The notes under the pieces are model-generated. The model had not been told where the DNA came from and did not search any database. It was given only the letters and a program-made list of their open reading frames with translations. Both the position numbers and the translations under genes were made by a program. A DNA stretch of 64,000 bases from Campylobacter corcagiensis (GTDB taxonomy: Bacteria; Campylobacterota; Campylobacteria; Campylobacterales; Campylobacteraceae). Positions 57,293 to 64,000 of this stretch are shown here, piece by piece (within the stretch, counting starts at the first letter, position 1; every line of letters starts with the position of its first letter). The DNA is taken from the NCBI RefSeq assembly GCF_013201645.1, contig NZ_CP053842.1, forward strand, positions 62,001 through 126,000, given 5' to 3'.

Positions 57293-57309
57293 GATGGATT
57301 TAAATAGAT

Positions 57310-57342
57310 AAAAAGTTTAAATTTTTAAAATTTAAACTTTTT
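57310..57342. terminator. Bidirectional terminator between purF and hisIE
   Basis: AAAAAGTTTAAATTTT (57310-57325) and AAAATTTAAACTTTTT (57327-57342), 16-base arms around one T. AT-only apart from one G/C pair, so the hairpin is weak but has T tracts for both strands. Confidence 0.6.
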
Positions 57343-57368
57343 GATATGATTTTCTGGAAATTTAGAAT

Positions 57369-58097
57369 TTAGATTTTTCTTGAATTTTTCTCATCTATTC
57401 CACTTATGCCATTTCTTTTTGCTAACTCATCTAAGATTTGGTTTGGGTGGATATTGTGAGCTGCTAAAGATATAAAAAGATGAAAGACCAAATCACTTGC
57501 TTCATAAACTACATCATACGAAGGATTTCCATCTATATGTTCGCCAAATTTTTCACGCTTTAAGTCTTTGTAATTTTCAAATTTACTTAGATCTTTACAA
57601 GCAAGAGCAAATTCTCCTGCTTCTTCACAGATTTTTTTAAGCATAGCATTTTCGCCTCTTTTAAAAAGCTTAGCAACATATGAATTTTCAGGACTTGCGT
57701 TTAGTTTTCTATCAAGTATAGTGTGATAAAGCTCATCAATTATATCATAAGCACTAACTTTAGTTGGGGCTAGAATTTCACTTTTGCTATTTAAAGAATC
57801 AACTTTTGTATAAAAGCAGCTTTTTCTACCTGTATGGCATGCTACGCCGTTTTGCCTTACTTTTAAAAGCACGCTGTCGCTATCGCAGTCTAGAAAAATC
57901 TCCTTTACTTCTTGAGTGTGACCACTTGTTTCGCCCTTCATCCATAAAGTATTTCTAGATCTTGAGAAGTAGTGGGCAAAGCCTGTTTTTATGGTAAGCT
58001 CATAGGCTTTTTTATCCATATATCCAAGCATTAAAACCTCACCATTTTCTAGATCTTGAGCAATAGCAGGCACTAGCCCCTTACTAAAGTCTATCAC
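57369..58097 (-). CDS. hisI: HisIE: phosphoribosyl-AMP cyclohydrolase / phosphoribosyl-ATP pyrophosphatase
   Basis: Two histidine-pathway activities in one 242-aa protein. N-terminal HisI domain: [41 protein letters not shown], and zinc [10 protein letters not shown]-terminal HisE domain: [19 protein letters not shown] and [13 protein letters not shown]. Its start overlaps the stop of the SPFH gene by 4 bases. Confidence 0.94.
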   Translation of the reverse strand: MIDFSKGLVPAIAQDLENGEVLMLGYMDKKAYELTIKTGFAHYFSRSRNTLWMKGETSGHTQEVKEIFLDCDSDSVLLKVRQNGVACHTGRKSCFYTKVDSLNSKSEILAPTKVSAYDIIDELYHTILDRKLNASPENSYVAKLFKRGENAMLKKICEEAGEFALACKDLSKFENYKDLKREKFGEHIDGNPSYDVVYEASDLVFHLFISLAAHNIHPNQILDELAKRNGISGIDEKNSRKI

Positions 58098-59242
58098 TGT
58101 ATTTTTCCTTCAAAATAATCACTTGATGATGTTGGCGTATAGCCTTGTTTGCTGTTTTGTCCGCTTATACTTGGGCGAATTTTATCTTTGGTATCTACCC
58201 ATATATTTGGCACTGCTCCACCAGGAGTTAGGAAAATTTTAGCATCTTTATTTTCACGAAGTGCTTCGTTAAATTTAGCTTGAGTTTCAATCTGTTTCAT
58301 TGATAAAATGTTATTATCTAAGCTTTTTGCTATTTCTATATTAGCATACGCTTCAGCATCAGCTTCTACTTTTTTAGCATCAGCTCTACCCTGAGCCTCT
58401 ATAATAGTTGCTTGAGCTGTACCTTCAGCAAGAGCAGCTTTTTTAAGTGCTTCTTGATTTGCTCTTTCTACTTCGTATTTTGCTCTTTCAGCTTCTTGTT
58501 TGGCGATTTGAACTCTTTCAATTTGTTCGCGTATTTTTTGAGGAAGTATTATCTCTCTTAGCTGTATAGCGTGAACATCAACTGGTTTACTTGCAATTCC
58601 ATGAATATTATCAGTTATCTCTTTTGTAATAGCTGCTGAAATTTCACCTCTTTTTGTTGGAATTTCTTCAGCTGTAAATTTACCTACAACTCTAAGGATA
58701 ACATCTCTAACTGTTCTATCTACTATCTTGCTTTCCCAAGATGGTCCCCAAGAAGCAATAGTGTTTGGTGCTGTGTTTTCATTTAAGCTATATTGAACGG
58801 TTAAATCTATACTAACTGGAAGGTTTCTTGAATCAGGCACTGAAATAGCACTCATTCTAATAATTCCTGAGTTTTTATCAGTTGAGCCACTTACATCAAC
58901 ATTTGTATAATCAATGGTTCTAACTCTTGTATCAACTATAAAAACCTCTTGCATAAAAGGAATGAAAAAGTGAAGACCTGGTTGAAGAGGGGTGTTTTCA
59001 TACTTTTGCCAAGTTGATTTTATTCCAACATAACCTGATTCTATCGTTACAAATGGCCTAAATAAAACTAGCAAAAATATAAGTCCAGCTATCGTATAAA
59101 TAGCCCATGAAAATTTACCAAATCCTTTAAAATCTGGCATTTTCATATTGCTAAAGTCTGGACCTTTGAAGTTTCCACCACCACCGCTGTTATTATTGTT
59201 GTTTCTTTTCTTGTTAAAATAGTCATTTAAATCTGCTGGCAT
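58094..59242 (-). CDS. SPFH/prohibitin-family (HflK-like) membrane protein
   Basis: 382 aa. An Asn/Gly-rich cytoplasmic N-terminus (about residues 8-30), one TM helix (about 45-62), an SPFH domain ([31 protein letters not shown]) and a long Ala/Glu/Lys coiled coil (about 250-320). HflK-like by architecture, but there is no adjacent HflC, so it probably forms a homo-oligomeric membrane cage. Control of FtsH or lipid domains is inferred from the family. Confidence 0.85.
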   Translation of the reverse strand: MPADLNDYFNKKRNNNNNSGGGGNFKGPDFSNMKMPDFKGFGKFSWAIYTIAGLIFLLVLFRPFVTIESGYVGIKSTWQKYENTPLQPGLHFFIPFMQEVFIVDTRVRTIDYTNVDVSGSTDKNSGIIRMSAISVPDSRNLPVSIDLTVQYSLNENTAPNTIASWGPSWESKIVDRTVRDVILRVVGKFTAEEIPTKRGEISAAITKEITDNIHGIASKPVDVHAIQLREIILPQKIREQIERVQIAKQEAERAKYEVERANQEALKKAALAEGTAQATIIEAQGRADAKKVEADAEAYANIEIAKSLDNNILSMKQIETQAKFNEALRENKDAKIFLTPGGAVPNIWVDTKDKIRPSISGQNSKQGYTPTSSSDYFEGKIQ

Positions 59243-59250
59243 ATCTTTCC

Positions 59251-60177
59251 TTATTTTACATATGTCAAGTAGTGCTCATATCTGCTGTCTTCGCCTCTAA
59301 CAGCAGCAAAATAAGCTTTTTGAAGTTTGCTTGTTATTTCACCCATCTCTCCACTTCCTATAACCCTAGCGTCAATATTAGTAATAGGCGTTACTTCAGC
59401 TGCTGTTCCTGTAAAAAATGCTTCATCTGAAGTGTATACTTCATCTCTTGAGATTCTTCTTCTTTCTACTTTAAAGCCTAAATCTTTGGCTATTTCTATA
59501 ACTGTTGCTTGTGTGATTGACTCTAGGCTTGTATCATTTGGCGGAGTGATTATAACGCCATCTTTTACGATGAAAAAGCACTCGCCACTTCCTTCAGCTA
59601 CAAATCCACTAGCATCTAAAAGAAGTGCTTCATCATACCCAGCCTCTAAAGCTTCAAAATTTGCCATTTGAGAGTTAAAGTAGTTTGCACTTGCTTTTGC
59701 TTTTGCCATCATAGCATTTGGCGCTGGTTTTGCCCATGATGAAATTTTAACTTTTATACCTTTTTTAAGAGCTTCTTCGCCCATATAAGCGCCCCATTGC
59801 CACGCTACCATAGCAACTTGTGTAGGTGAGCCTTTGTGCGAAACACCCATTGAGCCATAACCTAAAAAAACAAGTGGTCTAAGATAGACTGTATCTGTAA
59901 AATCGTTAGCTTTTACCACATCAATTTGAGCTTTTAGTAGCTCTTCATAACTATAAGGGATATTTATAAGGCAAGCTTTTGCTGAGTTTATAAGTCTTTT
60001 TGTGTGTTCTTCAAGTCTAAAAATCGCTATGCCTTTATCTGTTTGGTATGCTCTAACGCCTTCAAATACAGCATTTCCATAATGAAGTGAGTGAGTTAAA
60101 ACATGGACAGTTGCATCTTTCCAATCTATAAGTTTTCCATCTATCCAAATCTTTTTGGCTTCGTTTATTTTTGCCAT
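59251..60177 (-). CDS. ilvE: Branched-chain amino-acid aminotransferase
   Basis: Fold-type IV PLP transaminase for Val, Leu and Ile; 308 aa. Start set at ATG 60177 (MAKINEAKKIWIDGKLIDW) after AAAGGCAAAAAAG; an upstream TTG-type extension is rejected. PLP lysine in AKASANYFNSQM (about residue 160), GSGECFFIVK and the SITQATVIEIAKDLG region. First gene of the ilvE-SPFH-hisIE run. Confidence 0.95.
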   Translation of the reverse strand: MAKINEAKKIWIDGKLIDWKDATVHVLTHSLHYGNAVFEGVRAYQTDKGIAIFRLEEHTKRLINSAKACLINIPYSYEELLKAQIDVVKANDFTDTVYLRPLVFLGYGSMGVSHKGSPTQVAMVAWQWGAYMGEEALKKGIKVKISSWAKPAPNAMMAKAKASANYFNSQMANFEALEAGYDEALLLDASGFVAEGSGECFFIVKDGVIITPPNDTSLESITQATVIEIAKDLGFKVERRRISRDEVYTSDEAFFTGTAAEVTPITNIDARVIGSGEMGEITSKLQKAYFAAVRGEDSRYEHYLTYVK

Positions 60178-60327
60178 CTTTTTTGCCTTTCTTATGTTAA
60201 AATTAAAATTCAATAATACCAAAAATTTGGTTAATCTTTAGTCAAATTCATAAATTTAGATAAATTTCTAACTATTTACTGCTTTTTGTTAGAATAATTT
60301 TGAAATTTTTAAAAAAGGAAATTACTA

Positions 60328-60531
60328 ATGCCATATGTAAGTATTAAATTTTCAAGTCCTATGCCTACAAAGGATGAGCAAGATCAAGTAGCAAAAGAGA
60401 TAACTGAGATCTTAGTTAAAAATTTAGGCAAAAATCCTGATAGAACAGTGATAACTTTTGAAGAGGTTAAAGCTGAGAGTTTTTACTTCGCAGGAGATAG
60501 CGTAGCTAATAAAAGGAGCAAAAATGGCTGA
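60328..60531 (+). CDS. 4-oxalocrotonate tautomerase-family protein
   Basis: 67 aa. After Met removal it would begin with the catalytic N-terminal proline (PYVSIKFSSPMP). It keeps the family pattern of one beta strand, helix (DQVAKEITEILVKNLGK) and beta strand (RTVITFEEV). The physiological substrate is unknown. AAAAAAGGAAATT precedes it, and it overlaps bcp by 8 bases. Confidence 0.88.
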   Translation: MPYVSIKFSSPMPTKDEQDQVAKEITEILVKNLGKNPDRTVITFEEVKAESFYFAGDSVANKRSKNG

Positions 60532-61024
60532 GTTTTCACAAGAAGATTTAGAAAGAAAAGTTACATTAAAACCAGGTGATAAAGCTCCAGATTTTACGCT
60601 TTTAAATAGCGATGGAGTAGAAATTTCACTACATGATTTTAAAGGCAAAAAAGTTGTACTTTATTTTTATCCAAAAGACAACACTCCAGGGTGCACCACA
60701 GAAGCGTGTGAATTTAGCCAAAACTATGATGATTTTATAGCAAATGATAGCGTTATAATCGGCATTAGCCCTGACTCGACCCAAAGTCATGCTAAATTTA
60801 TTGATAAACATAGCCTTAAGCATATTTTATTAAGCGATGAGCAAAAAGAAGTTGCAAAAGCTTATGGTGTTTGGCAGGTTAGAAAAAACTACGGAAGAGA
60901 GTATTTAGGAATCGTAAGAACGACTTTTGTTATCGATGAAGATGGCAAAATTTTAAAAGTCTATAAAAGCGTTAAGGCAAAAGATCACGCTGCAAAAGTT
61001 TTAGCTGATCTTACAAAAGAGTAG
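60524..61024 (+). CDS. bcp: Thioredoxin-dependent peroxiredoxin Bcp
   Basis: Peroxidase of the BCP/PrxQ class, 166 aa. PGDKAPDFTLLNSDG, the peroxidatic Cys in KDNTPGCTTEACEF with the resolving Cys 5 residues later, and LGIVRTTFVID. It would be reduced by TrxA/TrxB. Shine-Dalgarno AAAAGGAG lies just upstream. Confidence 0.95.
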   Translation: MAEFSQEDLERKVTLKPGDKAPDFTLLNSDGVEISLHDFKGKKVVLYFYPKDNTPGCTTEACEFSQNYDDFIANDSVIIGISPDSTQSHAKFIDKHSLKHILLSDEQKEVAKAYGVWQVRKNYGREYLGIVRTTFVIDEDGKILKVYKSVKAKDHAAKVLADLTKE

Positions 61025-61029
61025 AATTT

Positions 61030-62073
61030 TTGGTAGTTCAGATTTGCTGTTCGGTGGATTTTGCCTATTTTCTTAAAAGGCTTCGTGATGAGTATCCAAA
61101 TGAAAAGATTGTAGGATACTTTTACAACCCAAATATCCATCCTTACGCTGAATATATGCTTCGCTACTATGATACTGTAAGAATTGCTAAAAAATACGGT
61201 ATCGAAGTAGAGCTTGGAAGCTATGATTTAGAGCGTTGGATGGACTGTGTTAAGGGGCAAGAAATGGAGCCTGAGCGTGGAGAAAGGTGCCAAAGTTGTT
61301 TTGATTTTAGGATGGAAGAAACAGCTAAATTTGCTGTAAAAAATAGTGAAAATCTAATAACAACTACTCTTTTAATGAGTCCAAAAAAAACTCACGCTCA
61401 ACTTGAAAAAAGTTTAAGCGAAATTTGTGATAAATACTGGCTAAATTTCATAGCACCTGATTATAGAAAAGGTGGCGGAACGCAGGCCCAAATGAAGCTA
61501 GCTAAGGATGAAAAGCTTTATCATCAAAAATTTTGTGGCTGTATTTATGGCTTAAAAGCTATGAATAAATTTAGCCTTGAAGCTGATCTTTTTAGCCCAA
61601 TAAATAGACAAATTCTGCCTAATAGTATAGAACAAAGAGCTAAATTTTATGCCCAAGATTTTAAAGATAAAAGCATCAAAAAAGACAAATTTATAAACTA
61701 CAGACTTTTAAAAGGGGTTGTTAAATTTAACCAAAAAGCGGTAAAGAGCTATTTTTTATTTAACTCTCATTTTGATAGAAATTTTATAAAATTTAGCATC
61801 GATAAAGAGTGTGATGAGTTTTACGCTGATAAAGAGTGCGTTTTACTACTTTCGTTTGCTAAATTTTGTGAAATTTCTAAAGTGAAATTTAAAAGCTTTG
61901 ATGAGTTTTTAGCTACTACTTTAAGTGTTAGCGATGAGTTAGAAATTAGGGCTAAAATTTTTGGTTACTATAGTTTTTCGCCAATTATAATCGTTGAAAA
62001 ACTACAAAAAGCAGAGGTTAAAATAGAAGCAATCAGTAAAATTTACTCAGATATTAGGGAAATTTTAGTTTGA
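61030..62073 (+). CDS. queH: Epoxyqueuosine reductase QueH (DUF208)
   Basis: Last queuosine step, non-orthologous to QueG. 347 aa; TTG start at 61030 gives VVQICCSVDFAYF (vicinal CC, iron-site), then GYFYNPNIHPYAEY, RCQSCFDFRM, TTTLLMSPKKTH and a further CGC in HQKFCGCIYGLKA. The C-terminal about 130 residues are longer than in minimal QueH. It directly follows bcp. Confidence 0.9.
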   Translation: MVVQICCSVDFAYFLKRLRDEYPNEKIVGYFYNPNIHPYAEYMLRYYDTVRIAKKYGIEVELGSYDLERWMDCVKGQEMEPERGERCQSCFDFRMEETAKFAVKNSENLITTTLLMSPKKTHAQLEKSLSEICDKYWLNFIAPDYRKGGGTQAQMKLAKDEKLYHQKFCGCIYGLKAMNKFSLEADLFSPINRQILPNSIEQRAKFYAQDFKDKSIKKDKFINYRLLKGVVKFNQKAVKSYFLFNSHFDRNFIKFSIDKECDEFYADKECVLLLSFAKFCEISKVKFKSFDEFLATTLSVSDELEIRAKIFGYYSFSPIIIVEKLQKAEVKIEAISKIYSDIREILV

Positions 62074-62117
62074 TTTTGATAAAATGATTAGTTTAGTTAA
62101 ATTTTTAAGGTTGAGAT

Positions 62118-62555
62118 ATGAATGTTACACAGATAATGGAAATTTTACCACATAGATACCCTTTTTTACTTATAGATAAAGTTATTGATATTGAGCCAAA
62201 TAAGACAATTACAGCGATAAAAAATGTCACAATTGGCGAGCCTGTTTTTGGGGGTCATTTTCCAGGTCATCCAATCTATCCAGGGGTTATGATTTTAGAA
62301 GGAATGGCACAAGCTGGCGGAGTTTTGGCGTTTAAGAGTATGGATAATGAAGAGGATTTAAAAGATAAAGTTGTATATTTTATGAGCATTGATAAGGCTA
62401 AATTTAGAAGCCCAATTCGCCCAGGAGATAGAATCACTTATAAAATAAAAACAATCAAACATCGTGGTAGAATTTGGGTTTTAAAAGGCGAAGCATATGT
62501 TGATGACAAACTCTCAGCCGAGGCTGAACTTCAAGCAATGATAATGGATAAATAG
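62118..62555 (+). CDS. fabZ: 3-hydroxyacyl-[ACP] dehydratase FabZ
   Basis: Fatty-acid elongation dehydratase, 145 aa. [13 protein letters not shown], the catalytic His/Glu in [20 protein letters not shown], and [15 protein letters not shown]. Directly abuts lpxA, the usual fabZ-lpxA arrangement. Confidence 0.97.
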   Translation: MNVTQIMEILPHRYPFLLIDKVIDIEPNKTITAIKNVTIGEPVFGGHFPGHPIYPGVMILEGMAQAGGVLAFKSMDNEEDLKDKVVYFMSIDKAKFRSPIRPGDRITYKIKTIKHRGRIWVLKGEAYVDDKLSAEAELQAMIMDK

Positions 62556-63344
62556 ATGAATATTCACAAAACTGCCATCATTGAAGATGGTGCAACTATT
62601 GGCGAAAATGTTAAAATCGAAGCTTATGCTTTTATTAGTAGCAAGGCAAAAATAGGTGCAAACTCAATCATAAAGCAAGGAGCTAGAGTTGTGGGCGATA
62701 CAACAATAGGTGAAAATTCCAAAATTTTTAGCTATGCAGTTGTTGGGGAAATTCCACAAGATATGAGTTTTCAAGATGGTGAGAAAACAGGGCTTATCAT
62801 TGGTAAAAACGCAACAATTCATGAATTTTGTACGATAAATTCAGGTTCACATAAAGGCGATGGTTTTACAAGAGTTGGTGATAATGCTTTCATAATGGCG
62901 TATTGTCATATCGCTCATGATTGTAGTTTGGGAAATAATGTGATTTTAGCTAATAACGCAACCCTAGCAGGGCATGTGGAACTAGGAGATTATGCTGTTA
63001 TTGGTGGGCTTACCCCAGTTCATCAGTTTGTAAAAATTGGACAAAGTTGCATGATAGCAGGGGCTTCTGCTCTTAGTCAAGATATTCCTCCATTTTGCCT
63101 AGCAGAGGGAAATAGAGCTTATGTTAGAGGGCTAAATTTAATAGGAATTAGAAGAAGGTTTGATAAAGAAAAAGTTGAGAGTATTAACAAAGCTTATAAA
63201 TTTATCTTTAATCAAGGCGTGAGCATAAAAGAGCAAGCTGAAATTTTGCTTAGTCAAACAAGTGATGAAAATGTTAAAGATATGTGTGAGTTTATAATAA
63301 ATACAAAGCGTGGAATCCCACTAAATAAAGGAAAAGAGCAATGA
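62556..63344 (+). CDS. lpxA: UDP-N-acetylglucosamine O-acyltransferase LpxA
   Basis: First lipid A step. 262 aa, left-handed beta helix of hexapeptide repeats ([18 protein letters not shown]), active-site region with His in [17 protein letters not shown], and [12 protein letters not shown] near the C-terminus of the helix, then a helical domain. Overlaps clpX by 4 bases. Confidence 0.97.
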   Translation: MNIHKTAIIEDGATIGENVKIEAYAFISSKAKIGANSIIKQGARVVGDTTIGENSKIFSYAVVGEIPQDMSFQDGEKTGLIIGKNATIHEFCTINSGSHKGDGFTRVGDNAFIMAYCHIAHDCSLGNNVILANNATLAGHVELGDYAVIGGLTPVHQFVKIGQSCMIAGASALSQDIPPFCLAEGNRAYVRGLNLIGIRRRFDKEKVESINKAYKFIFNQGVSIKEQAEILLSQTSDENVKDMCEFIINTKRGIPLNKGKEQ

Positions 63345-64000
63345 TAAAAAAGTGTAGTTTTTGTGGCGGAAATGATGGTGATGGACGCAGAATTTTTCCA
63401 AACGATACAAAAGACGCTTTTATCTGTGAGTATTGTATAGATGCAGCTTATGAAGTAGTTCATGGCGGAGAGATTCTTGATATCAAAGATGAGAGTGATA
63501 AAACTCCAAAAGATATAGAGGATATAACTCCTAAAAAATTAAAAGAGGTTTTAGATAGCTATGTTGTAGGCCAAGAAAAAGCAAAAAAAACCTTTAGTGT
63601 TGGAATTTATAACCACTATAAGAGAATTTTTAGACAAGATGAGGCTCAAGAAGACGATACAGAAATTTCAAAATCAAATATACTTTTAATTGGTCCAACA
63701 GGAAGTGGTAAAACCTTAATGGCTCAAACTTTGGCTAAATTTCTAGATGTGCCTATTGCAATTAGTGATGCTACGAGTTTAACTGAGGCTGGATATGTGG
63801 GTGAAGATGTAGAAAATATCCTTACTCGTCTGCTTCAAGCAGCAGATGGCGATGTAAAAAAAGCAGAACAAGGCATAGTTTTTGTTGATGAGATGGATAA
63901 AATCGCTAGAATGAGTGAAAATCGCTCAATCACAAGAGATGTAAGTGGTGAAGGCGTTCAACAAGCTCTTTTGAAGATAATAGAAGGAAGTGTGGTAAAT
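63341..64000 (+). CDS. clpX: ClpX ATPase subunit of Clp protease (3' end outside window)
   Basis: AAA+ unfoldase that feeds ClpP. The first 220 codons are present. N-terminal zinc domain [10 protein letters not shown] and [10 protein letters not shown]; Walker [19 protein letters not shown] (about residues 117-134); [11 protein letters not shown]; Walker [30 protein letters not shown]. The frame is open to the window edge. Confidence 0.96.
   Translation, partial: MIKKCSFCGGNDGDGRRIFPNDTKDAFICEYCIDAAYEVVHGGEILDIKDESDKTPKDIEDITPKKLKEVLDSYVVGQEKAKKTFSVGIYNHYKRIFRQDEAQEDDTEISKSNILLIGPTGSGKTLMAQTLAKFLDVPIAISDATSLTEAGYVGEDVENILTRLLQAADGDVKKAEQGIVFVDEMDKIARMSENRSITRDVSGEGVQQALLKIIEGSVVN

Noticed and set aside
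60178-60222. N-terminal extension of ilvE by 15 residues
   Set aside because: The extension is basic and not family-like; the Shine-Dalgarno points to the ATG at 60177.

Overview
ORGANISM. The window looks like chromosomal DNA of a low-GC Campylobacter (Campylobacterota); I cannot name the species. The reasons are the AT-rich base composition, a complete nuo operon in which NuoE and NuoF are replaced by two short unrelated proteins, a CmeABC-type RND pump with a CmeR-like TetR regulator, a NifS/NifU iron-sulfur pair, MqnP, fused HisIE, and the gene block rsmE-rpmE-rsmI-methylase-membrane protein-aminotransferase-hom-yraN-trxA-trxB, an order I recall from C. jejuni. Most of the window is dense, intact core genome with genes overlapping by 1 to 14 bases.  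LAYOUT. 1-8906: end of ccoG, a CmeR-like TetR gene, a UPF0324 transporter and cmeABC, with a candidate CmeR operator just before cmeA. 8999-9874: a three-gene YqjD-like envelope operon. 9899-14106: the only accessory-looking stretch. It holds a gene without an in-frame start codon, a frameshifted YqiA-type esterase, an unrecognisable gene remnant, and then, on the minus strand, a decaying defence-like operon: a frameshifted small membrane protein, a twice-frameshifted GmrSD-type DUF262/DUF1524 nuclease and a short KAP P-loop NTPase. 14308-17173 (minus): nifU, nifS, folE. 17307-23208: tig, clpP, def, comM-like, nnr, purN in one overlapping run. 23409-25230: a solute-binding protein followed by three tandem copies (335-bp period) of a small secreted cysteine-paired Sel1-repeat protein. 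25420-26892: TerC and a paired SMR transporter. 27078-27540: five tRNA genes (Leu, Arg, Arg, His, Pro), all minus. 27696-42548: a lipoprotein, then nuoA-N with an extra zinc-ribbon membrane protein between nuoH and nuoI, then a Gly-rich lipoprotein. 42568-53637: miaA, mqnP, moaA, queE, queD, rRNA and tRNA methylases, rpmE, a RodZ-like protein, an aminotransferase, hom, and yraN starting at CTG. 53705-57292: trxA, trxB, dapB, purF. 57369-60177 (minus): ilvE, a prohibitin-like protein, hisIE. 60328-64000: tautomerase, bcp, queH, fabZ, lpxA and the 5' part of clpX.  HOW THE GENES WORK TOGETHER. The window carries a whole respiratory complex I with no recognisable NADH-oxidising FMN subunit, a multidrug pump with its regulator, Fe-S assembly, protein quality control (tig, clpP, def, clpX), thioredoxin and its reductase with a Bcp peroxidase, and most queuosine steps (folE, queD, queE, queH). 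No CRISPR array, IS element, integrase or replication origin was seen. The most interesting items are the decayed GmrSD/KAP island, the zinc-ribbon protein built into the nuo operon, the tandem Sel1 array, and the CTG-initiated yraN.
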